The position numbers were made by a program, and so were the translations under genes. Positions 25,683 through 33,515 of a stretch of DNA of 64,000 bases are shown here, one piece after another. Source of the DNA: Accumulibacter sp. (GTDB lineage: Bacteria > Pseudomonadota > Gammaproteobacteria > Burkholderiales > Rhodocyclaceae); assembly GCF_036625195.1 (NCBI RefSeq), contig NZ_JAZKUG010000001.1, positions 620,001-684,000 on the forward strand, read 5' to 3'. Within the stretch, counting starts at the first letter, position 1, and the number at the start of each line of letters is the position of its first letter. Under the pieces are notes generated by a model. The model saw only the letters and a program-made list of their open reading frames with translations, was not told the DNA's origin and did not search any database.

Positions 25683-25717
25683 TGGGCTAGACTTGTTCGC
25701 CTGCCCACTCTAGCCCA
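25683..25717. promoter_or_regulatory. Inverted repeat upstream of minC
   Basis: TGGGCTAGA (25683-25691) and TCTAGCCCA (25709-25717) are a perfect nine-base inverted repeat with a 17-base loop. It ends 17 bases before the minC ATG. The left arm contains TAGACT, a possible -10. It could terminate the upstream operon, act as an operator, or fold in the minC leader. No T-run follows. Confidence 0.4.
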
Positions 25718-25734
25718 GCACGCGCGACGATCTC

Positions 25735-26529
25735 ATGCAGCGAACAGACAGGACTCCTCAGCCCATCGAATTCAAGGGCACTACCCTGCCGGTAGTCGTC
25801 GTCACCCTGCGTTCGCTGCAAGCGGACGAACTGGCGCGTGCAGCCACGGCACTGTTTGGTGGAAACGACTTCTTTGACGGCGATGCCGCCGTGCTCGACC
25901 TGGCGCAACTGGTCGAGGTTCCCGAGCCAGACTGGCGACGGCTGAAACAGGTGTTCAAGGCGCACGGCCTGAACGTCATTGGCGTTCGCGGCGGCAGCGA
26001 GGACTTGCGTTATGGAGCCGCCTTCGCCGGCTTGCCGACCTATGCGTTCAACGACCGTCCGCCCACCGCCACGGCCGCACTGGCGGCCGCAGCGAGCCCC
26101 CCACCCCCTGTCGAGAAGACACCGGCCATCCAGGTTGATCCGGCGCCGCCGCCGGCCCCGACTTCCACCAGGACGCCAACGCTGTTCATCAATCGGCCCT
26201 TGCGTTCCGGGCAACAGGTGTACGCCCGTGGCGGCGACCTGGTTGTGCTGGCAGCAGTCAATGCGGGTGCTGAGGTGATTGCCGATGGCAGCATCCACAT
26301 CTACGCGCCCTTGCACGGGCGTGCACTTGCCGGCGCAAGCGGTGCGGCGGAGGCGCGCATCCTGTGTACGCGCTTCGACGCCGAACTCGTTTCGGTGACT
26401 GGACTCTATCGGACGTTCGACGGTGGCGTCCCGAAGGAACTGGCTGGCCGAGCGGTCCAGGTGAGACTGGCGGAACGTGCCGACGGCAACACCAACCAGT
26501 TGCTCGTCGAGGCACTGAACACCGACTGA
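25735..26529 (+). CDS. minC: Septum site-determining protein MinC
   Basis: MinC blocks FtsZ polymerisation away from midcell. The 264 residues contain an N-terminal FtsZ-binding domain (IEFKGTTLPVVVVTLRSL), an Ala/Pro-rich linker (about 108-145), and the C-terminal beta-helix that binds MinD, with RPLRSGQQVYARGGDLVVL and ADGSIHIYAPLHGRALAG. The start is the ATG at 25735; no obvious ribosome site precedes it. It is followed by minD after 106 bases, a wider gap than usual for this operon. Confidence 0.95.
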   Translation: MQRTDRTPQPIEFKGTTLPVVVVTLRSLQADELARAATALFGGNDFFDGDAAVLDLAQLVEVPEPDWRRLKQVFKAHGLNVIGVRGGSEDLRYGAAFAGLPTYAFNDRPPTATAALAAAASPPPPVEKTPAIQVDPAPPPAPTSTRTPTLFINRPLRSGQQVYARGGDLVVLAAVNAGAEVIADGSIHIYAPLHGRALAGASGAAEARILCTRFDAELVSVTGLYRTFDGGVPKELAGRAVQVRLAERADGNTNQLLVEALNTD

Positions 26530-26581
26530 CGCCACCGTGGCGAGGTGGCTTGGCCCGCCACCGCGGCAGCTTGGCTTGCGA

Positions 26582-26607
26582 CAGAATGCGCATTCTGCAG
26601 GTAGAAT
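26582..26607 (+). promoter_or_regulatory. 16-bp perfect palindrome with adjoining -10 element before minD
   Basis: CAGAATGCGCATTCTG (26582-26597) is a perfect palindrome. It is followed after four bases by TAGAAT (26602-26607), a five-of-six match to a -10 box, with GCGACA 18 bases farther upstream as a weak -35. Transcription would start near 26614, 22 bases before minD. The palindrome fills the -35 to -10 spacer, the position of a repressor operator. Confidence 0.45.
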
Positions 26608-26635
26608 CGCATCTTTGACTTGCGGGGAAACATCC

Positions 26636-27457
26636 GTGACACGTATTGTCGTCGTGACATCCGGCAAAGGCGGAGTGGGCAAGACCACCACCAGCGCCAG
26701 CTTTGCATCGGGCCTCGCCCTGCGTGGTTACAAAACGGCCGTGATCGATTTCGATGTCGGCCTGCGCAATCTCGATCTGATCATGGGTTGCGAGCGCAGG
26801 GTCGTATATGATCTCGTCAACGTCCTCAACGGTGAGGCAACCCTCACCCAGGCGCTGATCAAGGACAAGCATGTCGAAAGCGGAACTCTCTACGTCCTGC
26901 CGGCCTCACAGACCCGCGACAAGGATGCCCTGACCGAGGAAGGCGTGGAAAAGGTCCTCAAGGAGCTCGAACACATGGGCTTCGACTATGTCGTCTGTGA
27001 CTCTCCGGCAGGCATCGAGAAGGGCGCGGTAATGGCTCTGACCTTCGCCGACGAGGCTCTGGTCGTCAGCAACCCTGAGGTGTCTTCAGTACGCGATTCC
27101 GACCGCATCCTCGGCATCATCCAGGCCAAGTCGCGGCGTGCGCTGCTCGGAGTCGAGCCCGTCAAGGAACACCTGCTGATCACCCGTTACTCGCCAAAGC
27201 GGGTCAATGATGGCGAGATGCTGTCTTACAAGGATGTCCAGGAAATCCTCCGCGTTCCCATCATTGGCGTCATCCCCGAATCCGAAGCGGTCCTGCAATC
27301 GTCAAACGCGGGCACGCCGGCGATCCATCTTGCCGGCACCGATGTCGCCGGTGCCTACCTCGACGTCGTCGGACGCTTTCTTGGCGAAAGCATTCCCTTG
27401 CGTTTCGTCGACTATGAAAAGCCTGGACTGTTGAAGCGACTATTCGGGAGTAAATGA
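26636..27457 (+). CDS. minD: Septum site-determining ATPase MinD
   Basis: MinD is the membrane-bound ATPase that oscillates with MinE and recruits MinC. The 273 residues start with VTRIVVVTSGKGGVGKTTT, which holds the deviant Walker A motif, followed by DFDVGLRNLDLIMGCERR. The C-terminal LLKRLFGSK is the amphipathic membrane-targeting helix. The start is GTG at 26636 with GGGGA as ribosome site; the frame runs further upstream without homology. The stop overlaps the minE start (ATGA). Confidence 0.96.
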   Translation: MTRIVVVTSGKGGVGKTTTSASFASGLALRGYKTAVIDFDVGLRNLDLIMGCERRVVYDLVNVLNGEATLTQALIKDKHVESGTLYVLPASQTRDKDALTEEGVEKVLKELEHMGFDYVVCDSPAGIEKGAVMALTFADEALVVSNPEVSSVRDSDRILGIIQAKSRRALLGVEPVKEHLLITRYSPKRVNDGEMLSYKDVQEILRVPIIGVIPESEAVLQSSNAGTPAIHLAGTDVAGAYLDVVGRFLGESIPLRFVDYEKPGLLKRLFGSK

Positions 27458-27726
27458 GGATGTCCCTGTTCTCCCTCATCTTCGGCAGCAAACCGAAGAC
27501 GGCAGCGATCGCCAAGGAACGTCTGCAACTGATCATCGCGCACGAACGCAACGGCGGCAGCAGCCAACCGGATTTTCTGCCGGCCTTGCAGCAGGAACTG
27601 ATGGCGGTGATCTCGAAGTATGTTGCGGTAAACCCGGAGGACATCAAGGTATCGCTGGAGAAGCAGGGCAACTTCGAGGTTCTGGAGGTGAACATCGTCA
27701 TGCCGGAGGCTGGCAGCAGGCCCTGA
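27454..27726 (+). CDS. minE: Cell division topological specificity factor MinE
   Basis: MinE stimulates the MinD ATPase and keeps the division inhibitor away from midcell. The 90 residues show the membrane-targeting start SLFSLIFGSKPKTA, the MinD-contact helix AKERLQLIIAHERN, and the topological specificity domain with LQQELMAVISKYV. An ATG at 27460 is an alternative start two codons further on. It closes the min operon. Confidence 0.95.
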   Translation: MRMSLFSLIFGSKPKTAAIAKERLQLIIAHERNGGSSQPDFLPALQQELMAVISKYVAVNPEDIKVSLEKQGNFEVLEVNIVMPEAGSRP

Positions 27727-27742
27727 GAGGTTGTGCAGGCAC

Positions 27743-27840
27743 CGTCGTTGGAAGCAGGCCGCAAGGCAAGGTGCCAGCGAGCCAACGACGAGACGTGCCG
27801 AGCGGTCAGCGGAAGGCGACCTTCCCGATCTAGGTCGCCT
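27743..27840. repeat. Inverted repeats between convergent minE and the ankyrin gene
   Basis: Two perfect stems are visible: CGTCGTTGG (27743-27751) with CCAACGACG (27782-27790), and AGGCGACC (27814-27821) with GGTCGCCT (27833-27840). Neither has a T-run, but their place between convergent genes fits a bidirectional transcription end. Confidence 0.35.
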
Positions 27841-27854
27841 CGCTCGCGTCCGCC

Positions 27855-28361
27855 CTACTTCCTCTCCATCTCCCGTGCAGCACGGATCAGATCTGCGTCG
27901 AGCACCGAGGTGTCCGTTCCGTAGCAACGCACCATCTCGATCTCCTCGTACACCGGCGCGTCCAGTGCGGCGTCGGCGGCCTTGGGCATGGCCGCACCAT
28001 AGTGCTGCCCGCGCCAGCGAGCGACCAGAATCTCCTGTTCAGTCAGCCCCGTGTTCAGTCCGGGCGGGATCTCGACGCCCAGTTCGATCAGCACCTTCAG
28101 CACCTCCTTCCGCTTGCCGCGAATGGCCATCGACACGGGCGAAGTGGGCTGCGAGTTGTCCGCCGTATTGACCTTGGCACCCCGCCTGACCAACTCGCGC
28201 ACGATGTCGGGAAAACCCATGAAGCATGCCACGCCCAAGGGCAAACCCGGGTCGCCACGTCCATCCTGCAGCTCGACCGGAGCACCTGAATCCAGAACCG
28301 CCAACACCTCCTGCAGACGTCCACTACGGATGGCCTTGAGCAGGTCGATTGCAGAGTTCAC
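27855..28361 (-). CDS. Ankyrin-repeat protein
   Basis: This cytoplasmic protein of 168 residues has three to four ankyrin-like units: the AIRSGRLQEVLAVLDSGAPV unit, the GFPDIVRELVRRGAKVNTAD unit and the GKRKEVLKVLIELGVEIP unit. No signal peptide or membrane segment is present. The C-terminal third (from about residue 110) does not follow the repeat. A partner cannot be predicted. It begins 15 bases after the rraA stop on the same strand, so the two are probably co-transcribed. Confidence 0.75.
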   Translation of the reverse strand: MNSAIDLLKAIRSGRLQEVLAVLDSGAPVELQDGRGDPGLPLGVACFMGFPDIVRELVRRGAKVNTADNSQPTSPVSMAIRGKRKEVLKVLIELGVEIPPGLNTGLTEQEILVARWRGQHYGAAMPKAADAALDAPVYEEIEMVRCYGTDTSVLDADLIRAAREMERK

Positions 28362-28376
28362 TCGTTACCCTCCGCT

Positions 28377-28871
28377 TCAGTCCAGAGACTGATCACTGAC
28401 GACGATCCCGTCAGCATCGACGTAGATCCACTCGCCGGGCCGGAACGTCACACCGGCAAAGGTGACCGCCAGATCACGTTCGCCAACGCCCTTCTTGATG
28501 CTCTTGAGTGGATGCGTATTGAGGGCACGCAGGCCGAGATCGATGCGAGCGATCGGCTCCGAGTCCCGAATACAACCGTACACCACGATTCCCTGCCAGC
28601 CATTGCGCTGCGCCAAGATCGCCAATTGGTCGCCAACCAGTGCACAGCGCAGAGAGCCGCCACCGTCGATCACCAGCACCTTGTCGTGGCCGCCTTCGGC
28701 AAGCACTTCACGGACCAGAGAGTTGTCCTCGAACACTTTAAGCGTGACGATGCGCCCGCAGAAGCTGGAGCGCCCCCCATAACGCTGGAAGACCGGCGAA
28801 ACGACGCGCACGGCACCAGCTACCGTCAGGGCCTCGTGTCTGTCGAGCAGGTCGGGAGTGCTGATGCTCAT
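28377..28871 (-). CDS. rraA: RraA-family protein (regulator of ribonuclease activity or HMG aldolase)
   Basis: The protein has 164 residues. Motifs are STPDLLDRHE at the start, FQRYGGRSSFCGRIVTLK, the family core GGSLRCALVGDQLA and NGWQGIVVYGCIRDS. RraA of E. coli binds RNase E and lowers its activity; relatives are 4-hydroxy-4-methyl-2-oxoglutarate/oxaloacetate aldolases that keep the G-x-x-R-x-A and R-D residues, which are also present here. The two roles cannot be separated by sequence. The start at 28871 (MSISTPD) matches the family; the open frame extends 14 codons farther. Confidence 0.88.
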   Translation of the reverse strand: MSISTPDLLDRHEALTVAGAVRVVSPVFQRYGGRSSFCGRIVTLKVFEDNSLVREVLAEGGHDKVLVIDGGGSLRCALVGDQLAILAQRNGWQGIVVYGCIRDSEPIARIDLGLRALNTHPLKSIKKGVGERDLAVTFAGVTFRPGEWIYVDADGIVVSDQSLD

Positions 28872-28945
28872 ATGGTTGCCTTTCGCCCTTACGGGACGCG
28901 AGAAACTGCACACACCCTACCGTGTGACCGTCGGTAGTGGAACAT

Positions 28946-31204
28946 TCAGGCAACGACCTCGGGCTCTTCCTCGAAGACCAGTTTCACCTTCTCGTCGTCG
29001 TCGAGGTCGACCGTGACGTGGCCACCATGCGCCAGCCGGCCAAACAGCAGTTCGTCAGCCAGCGAGGCGCGGATCGTGTCCTGTATCAGTCGCGCCATCG
29101 GCCTGGCACCCATCAGAGGATCGAAGCCCTTCGCTGCGAGATGCTCCTTCAGGGCACTGGTGAACACCACCTCGACCTTCTTGTCATGCAACTGAGCTTC
29201 GAGCTGCATCAGGAACTTGTCGACCACGCGCAGGATGATCTCGTGGTCGAGAGCCCGGAACGAGATGGTTGCATCGAGCCGGTTGCGGAACTCGGGTGTG
29301 AAGATGCGCCTGATCTCGGCCATTTCGTCACCGGCCTGCCGCGACGGTGTGAAGCCCATCGTCGCCTTCTGGATTGCCTCCTGTCCCGCGTTGGTGGTCA
29401 TGATGATCACCACGTTGCGGAAGTCCGCCTTGCGGCCATTGTTGTCGGTCAGCGTGCCATGGTCCATGACCTGCAGCAGGATGTTGTAGATGTCCGGGTG
29501 TGCCTTTTCGATCTCGTCGAGCAGCAGCACGCTGTATGGCTTCTTGGTGATGGCCTCGGTCAACAGGCCACCCTGGTCGAAGCCGACGTAGCCGGGCGGC
29601 GCCCCGATCAGGCGGGAAACCGCGTGCCGTTCCATGTACTCGGACATGTCGAAGCGCACCAGCTCATTGCCGAGGCAGTAGGCCAATTGCTTGGCGACCT
29701 CGGTCTTGCCCACACCGGTGGGACCGGAAAAGAGGAAGCTGCCGATCGGTCGCGTCGGATTGCCCAAACCCGATCGGGCCATCTTGATCGCCCTGGCAAG
29801 TGCGTCGATGGCGGCATCCTGGCCAAACACCACCGCCTTCAGGTCGCGGTCGAGGTTGCGCAGGTTGTTGCGGTCATCGGACGAGACGTGCGTCGACGGG
29901 ATACGGGCAATTTTGGCAACGATCTCCTCGATGTCGATCTTGCCGATCAGCCTCTTCTGCTTCGATTTCGGCAGAATCCTTTGCGCAGCACCGGCTTCGT
30001 CGATGACATCGATCGCCTTGTCCGGCAGGTGCCGGTCGGTGATGAAGCGCACCGACAGTTCCACGGCCGACGTCAGCGCGGCAGCCGAGTACTTGATGCC
30101 ATGGTGGGCTTCGAAACGGGACTTGAGGCCCTTGAGGATCTCCACCGCCTCGGCGCTCGAGGGCTCATTGACATCGATCTTCTGAAACCGTCGCGACAGC
30201 GCATGATCCTTCTCGAAGATGCCACGATACTCGTTGTAGGTTGTCGCACCGATGCACTTCAGTTGCCCGGTGGAAAGCGCCGGCTTGAGCAGGTTCGAAG
30301 CATCGAGGGTGCCGCCGGAAGCCGAACCGGCACCGATCAGGGTGTGGATCTCGTCGATGAACAGGATTGCCTGCGGGTTCTCGCTCAGTTGCTTGAGCAC
30401 CCCCTTCAGACGCTGCTCGAAATCACCACGGTACTTGGTGCCCGCCAGAAGGGAACCCATGTCGAGACAGTAGACGTTGGCCTTCGCCAGGATCTCCGGG
30501 ATGTCGCTCTCGACGATCCGTCGTGCCAGTCCTTCGGCAATGGCTGTCTTGCCGACGCCCGCTTCCCCGACCAGCAAGGGGTTGTTCTTCCGCCGCCGGC
30601 ACAGCGTCTGAATCACTCTTTCAAGCTCGGTGTCACGGCCGATCAGGGGATCGATCTTGCCCTGCAAGGCGAGTGCGTTGAGGTTGATCGTGTAGCTGTC
30701 AAGGGGTCCGGCTGCCGCCTGCTGGTCGGCTTCCGGCTCGGGTTCGGGTTCGCTTCGCGGCGCGTTCTGCGGTACCTTGCTGATCCCATGCGAGATGAAG
30801 TTGACCACGTCCAGGCGCGTGACGCCCTGCTTCTGCAGATAGTAGACCGCGTGCGAATCCTTCTCGCCGAAGATCGCGACGAGGACGTTCGCCCCGTTCA
30901 CTTCCTTCCGCCCGGAGGATTGGACATGCAGGATGGCGCGCTGGATGACGCGCTGGAACCCCAGTGTCGGCTGCGTGTCGATCTCGTCCTCACCGGATAC
31001 CGTTGGCGTGTGCTCGCCGATGAAGCGGGTCAGATCCTTGCGCAATTGCTCGATGTTCGCCCCGCAAGCCCGCAGAGCTTCGGCTGCAGACGGGTTGTCG
31101 AGCAGCGCCAGTAGCAGGTGCTCGACGGTGATGAACTCATGGCGCTTCTGCCTCGCTTCGACAAACGCCATGTGCAAACTCACTTCAAGTTCCTGCGCAA
31201 TCAT
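28946..31204 (-). CDS. clpA: ATP-dependent Clp protease ATPase subunit ClpA
   Basis: ClpA unfolds substrates and feeds them to the ClpP peptidase. The 752 residues match the family in length. The N-domain (MIAQELEVSLHMAFVEARQ) binds the adaptor ClpS. Two AAA modules follow, with Walker A motifs GEAGVGKTAIAEGLA and GPTGVGKTEVAKQLA and Walker B motifs ILFIDEIHTL and VLLLDEIEKAH. A charged EPEPEPEADQQ linker joins the N-domain to the first module. The start codon directly follows the clpS stop. Confidence 0.96.
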   Translation of the reverse strand: MIAQELEVSLHMAFVEARQKRHEFITVEHLLLALLDNPSAAEALRACGANIEQLRKDLTRFIGEHTPTVSGEDEIDTQPTLGFQRVIQRAILHVQSSGRKEVNGANVLVAIFGEKDSHAVYYLQKQGVTRLDVVNFISHGISKVPQNAPRSEPEPEPEADQQAAAGPLDSYTINLNALALQGKIDPLIGRDTELERVIQTLCRRRKNNPLLVGEAGVGKTAIAEGLARRIVESDIPEILAKANVYCLDMGSLLAGTKYRGDFEQRLKGVLKQLSENPQAILFIDEIHTLIGAGSASGGTLDASNLLKPALSTGQLKCIGATTYNEYRGIFEKDHALSRRFQKIDVNEPSSAEAVEILKGLKSRFEAHHGIKYSAAALTSAVELSVRFITDRHLPDKAIDVIDEAGAAQRILPKSKQKRLIGKIDIEEIVAKIARIPSTHVSSDDRNNLRNLDRDLKAVVFGQDAAIDALARAIKMARSGLGNPTRPIGSFLFSGPTGVGKTEVAKQLAYCLGNELVRFDMSEYMERHAVSRLIGAPPGYVGFDQGGLLTEAITKKPYSVLLLDEIEKAHPDIYNILLQVMDHGTLTDNNGRKADFRNVVIIMTTNAGQEAIQKATMGFTPSRQAGDEMAEIRRIFTPEFRNRLDATISFRALDHEIILRVVDKFLMQLEAQLHDKKVEVVFTSALKEHLAAKGFDPLMGARPMARLIQDTIRASLADELLFGRLAHGGHVTVDLDDDEKVKLVFEEEPEVVA

Positions 31205-31513
31205 TCAATTTTCCTCCATGACACACGCCAGCGGGTGCTGGTTGCTGCGTGCGAAACCTGTAACTTGTTCTACCTTGGTGGCAGCGACGTCGCGCGGGTA
31301 AACTCCACAGACACCTCTGCCTTCCGTGTGCACTTTGAGCATGATCCGCGTTGCCTGTTCACGATCCATTGCAAAGAACCTCTGCAGGACGACGATGACG
31401 AAGTCCATCGGCGTGAAATCATCGTTCAGCAGCAGTACCTTGTACAGTGGCGGTGGCGCTAGCTGCGTACGCTTGGTTTCGAGGAGTGATCCGTCCTGAT
31501 GCTTTGTTGCCAT
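31205..31513 (-). CDS. clpS: ClpS adaptor protein
   Basis: ClpS delivers N-degron substrates to ClpA. The 102 residues contain YKVLLLNDDFTPMDFVIVVL, with the conserved NDD substrate-pocket motif, and GVCGVYPRDVAATKVEQV. The N-terminal tail (about 1-22) is charged and flexible, as needed for docking into ClpA. No ribosome site precedes the ATG; a -10 element sits six bases before it, so the message may be leaderless. clpA follows without a gap. Confidence 0.95.
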   Translation of the reverse strand: MATKHQDGSLLETKRTQLAPPPLYKVLLLNDDFTPMDFVIVVLQRFFAMDREQATRIMLKVHTEGRGVCGVYPRDVAATKVEQVTGFARSNQHPLACVMEEN

Positions 31514-31519
31514 GGCAGA

Positions 31520-31528
31520 ATTCTAACA
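31520..31528 (-). promoter_or_regulatory. Extended -10 at the clpS start, leaderless arrangement
   Basis: Read on the minus strand, TGT-TAGAAT (31528-31520) is an extended -10. Only six bases (TCTGCC) separate it from the clpS ATG, which would put the transcription start on the A of the start codon. No Shine-Dalgarno sequence is present. Confidence 0.45.
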
Positions 31529-31609
31529 GTCCATACGGATACGCAATACCACCCGCGGTCGCTTTCGGCAAGTCGCGGGCCACTTGCGCACGCTGGCAAG
31601 CAAAAAAGC

Positions 31610-31639
31610 TTGACGCCCCGGCCTGCTTTAGCGTAAAAA
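31610..31639 (+). promoter_or_regulatory. Candidate promoter of the cold-shock gene
   Basis: TTGACG (31610-31615, five of six) is followed by 18 bases and TAAAAA (31634-31639, four of six). Transcription would start near 31646, leaving an untranslated leader of about 127 bases, as in cspA-type messages that fold differently with temperature. Confidence 0.4.
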
Positions 31640-31772
31640 GCCGGCATGCTCCGGATTCATTGCGCAGCGAGGTCGTTCCAGCTGTGTGACATACCTTGTC
31701 GGCGGTTGTTGATTTGGAGGCATGCAAGTCGGGCAATGCCCGGATTCAGTCTTTTTTGAAGGAAGTGGCAAT

Positions 31773-31976
31773 ATGGCAACTGGTACAGTGAAGTGGTTCA
31801 ATGACGCCAAGGGTTTCGGCTTCATCACCCCGGACGATGGCAGCGAGGATCTCTTCGCCCATTTCTCCGCGATCAGCATGGGCGGATTCAAGACCCTCAA
31901 AGAGGGCGAAAAGGTTTCCTTCGACGTGACGCAGGGCCCGAAGGGCAAGCAAGCATCGAACATCGCGCGCACCTGA
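31773..31976 (+). CDS. Cold-shock domain protein
   Basis: This is a CspA-type single-strand nucleic-acid chaperone of 67 residues. The OB fold is complete: GTVKWFNDAKGFGFITPDDG carries RNP1 (KGFGFI), and DLFAHFSAI carries RNP2. The start is the ATG at 31773, after GAAGGAAGTGG, although the open frame begins at 31722. It is a single-gene unit with its own terminator. Which member of the csp family it represents, and whether it is cold-induced, cannot be told from the protein. Confidence 0.93.
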   Translation: MATGTVKWFNDAKGFGFITPDDGSEDLFAHFSAISMGGFKTLKEGEKVSFDVTQGPKGKQASNIART

Positions 31977-31999
31977 TACTTTCGGGGACGCACCAAGTA

Positions 32000-32022
32000 C
32001 CCGCCTCCGGCGGGTTTTTTTT
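32000..32022 (+). terminator. Rho-independent terminator of the cold-shock gene
   Basis: CCCGCC (32000-32005) and GGCGGG (32009-32014) form a stem around TCC, followed by eight T (32015-32022). It lies 24 bases after the stop codon. Confidence 0.88.
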
Positions 32023-32050
32023 CTCAGCGTTTGGTGCGACGGGTCGCTGC

Positions 32051-32371
32051 CTATGGGGCAGTGATGATGGCTTCGTCGCGACGCCGGTCTCCCCTGCTAT
32101 CGGTCCACTCGACCGCAATCCGGTCGCCCGCCTTCAGTCCGCGAGCGTAGAAGGAGAACAGGGGATTGCGCGCGATCGCCGTGTTCAGTTGGCCGCCGAC
32201 GAGGAGCGCGCCGTTTGCCGTGACCGAGAAGCTCTGTATGAAGTGCGCGGGAATCAACTGTCCGCTGCCGGCGTCCTTGCGCTGACCCGTCTCCATCGGA
32301 TGCGGCATGAGGACGCGGATCTCGGTCACTTCGCCCTGCAGGCTGGCGCGAATCCGGATTGCTTCACCCAT
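32051..32371 (-). CDS. soxZ: Sulfur carrier complex subunit SoxZ
   Basis: SoxZ pairs with SoxY to form the periplasmic carrier on which sulfur intermediates are oxidised. The 106 residues from the ATG at 32371 include EVTEIRVLMPHPMETGQRKD, IPAHFIQSFSVTANG and NPLFSFYARGLKAGD, all typical. GAAGGAG lies upstream at slightly long distance. The start falls beyond the soxY stop; the open frame continues into soxY. No soxA, soxB, soxC or soxX is seen in the window, so the pair is either separated from its partners or used by another pathway. Confidence 0.92.
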   Translation of the reverse strand: MGEAIRIRASLQGEVTEIRVLMPHPMETGQRKDAGSGQLIPAHFIQSFSVTANGALLVGGQLNTAIARNPLFSFYARGLKAGDRIAVEWTDSRGDRRRDEAIITAP

Positions 32372-32387
32372 CCCAGACTCGTCTCCT

Positions 32388-32885
32388 TCAGGCGCCACAC
32401 CCGCCAAGCGTCACCTTGACTTCACGGCTCGCATGGTAGTTCTTTCCGTCAGCCGCCCTGACGACAACGCGTACGCTAGATGACTCGGCCATTTTGACTT
32501 GCAGCCGGACGCGCGCCTGCGCGCCCCCGGCGAATGTCAGGCTGGCCGCCAGCGGCATGGGGTTCTTCTCGATGAAGATGCTGATGCTCTGGCTATCCGG
32601 TATGTTGCTGATCACCTCGACTGGTACCTGAGCACCATTGTCGGCGATGTCGACCGTCTTGATGACGATCCCGCCGCTGGCGATGGAACCGCCTGCGCCA
32701 GCCGCTCGAATCGCTTCGGACAGACCGGTGGCGGTAAAGGCCGCACGGTTCCCGTCGGCAGCCAGAACCGCAGTGGGCTGCAGCAGATCGCCAGCCACCA
32801 CGACGCCAGCACTGGCGCCTGCGGTGGCTGCCTTGAGCAGCAGACGACGCAGGCGGTCCACGTCACCCGCTTCTGCCGGCAGCAT
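32388..32885 (-). CDS. soxY: Sulfur carrier protein SoxY
   Basis: SoxY carries the sulfur substrate on a cysteine near its C-terminus. The 165 residues start at the ATG at 32885. The N-terminus has a twin-arginine export motif (RRLLLKAA followed by a hydrophobic stretch), so it is exported folded. The C-terminus ends VTLGGCGA; the family signature is GGCGG, so the last position differs while the carrier Cys is kept. SoxZ follows after 16 bases. The 5' end meets the end of moaC without overlap, so moaC-soxY-soxZ may be one transcript. Confidence 0.92.
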   Translation of the reverse strand: MLPAEAGDVDRLRRLLLKAATAGASAGVVVAGDLLQPTAVLAADGNRAAFTATGLSEAIRAAGAGGSIASGGIVIKTVDIADNGAQVPVEVISNIPDSQSISIFIEKNPMPLAASLTFAGGAQARVRLQVKMAESSSVRVVVRAADGKNYHASREVKVTLGGCGA

Positions 32886-32889
32886 GGCC

Positions 32890-33372
32890 TCAGTCACCCT
32901 GCCAGTGCCCGGAGCGACCGCCGCCCTTCTCGAGCAGGCGAACACCTTCCAGGCGCATGCCGCGATCGGCGGCCTTGCACATGTCGTAGATCGTCAGCAA
33001 ACCGATGCTGACCGCCGCCAGAGCCTCCATTTCGACACCGGTGCGACCGAAAGTCTCGACACGCGCCTTGCAGGCGACGCGGCTGTTCCGGCCATCGATC
33101 TCGAACTCGACCGTGATTCGGGTCACGGGAATCGGGTGGCAGAGCGGGATGAGGTCCGACGTGCGCTTGGCACCCTGTATCGCCGCGATCCGGGCAACAG
33201 CCAGCACGTCGCCTTTGCTAGCCGAACCTTGAACGATGAGCGACAGGGTCTCCGGGCGCATCGAGATGAAGCCAGTGGCAGTCGCGTGCCGGAGCGTCTC
33301 CGCCTTCGCCGTAACGTCGACCATCTGCGCCTGACCATGCCGATCAAAATGGGAGAAAGGGCTCGTAGGCAT
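32890..33372 (-). CDS. moaC: Cyclic pyranopterin monophosphate synthase accessory protein MoaC
   Basis: MoaC closes the pyranopterin ring in molybdenum cofactor synthesis. The 160 residues include HFDRHGQAQMVDVTAKAET, LIPLCHPIPVT with the active-site His, and GVEMEALAAVSIGLLTIYDM. The start at 33372 (MPTSPFSHF) matches the family; 16 more codons upstream are open but not conserved. Its location before soxYZ is notable because a Mo enzyme (SoxCD) belongs to the complete Sox system, though no such gene is present here. Confidence 0.94.
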   Translation of the reverse strand: MPTSPFSHFDRHGQAQMVDVTAKAETLRHATATGFISMRPETLSLIVQGSASKGDVLAVARIAAIQGAKRTSDLIPLCHPIPVTRITVEFEIDGRNSRVACKARVETFGRTGVEMEALAAVSIGLLTIYDMCKAADRGMRLEGVRLLEKGGGRSGHWQGD

Positions 33373-33515
33373 CGCCGAAAAGAATCTCTTGCGACAGGCG
33401 GTACAAGCGGGCCGTACCACAGACAGACTCTGTAACGCTCAGTCACACTTTCTCGGCTTCCGCTCCGGTATCATACCACCCATCGCCTCCGCAAGAAGAC
33501 TGGAAAACCCGTTTG

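Noticed and set aside
28937..31114. 725-codon plus-strand frame opposite clpA
   Set aside because: ClpA on the other strand has both AAA modules intact; the opposite frame is a by-product of codon bias.
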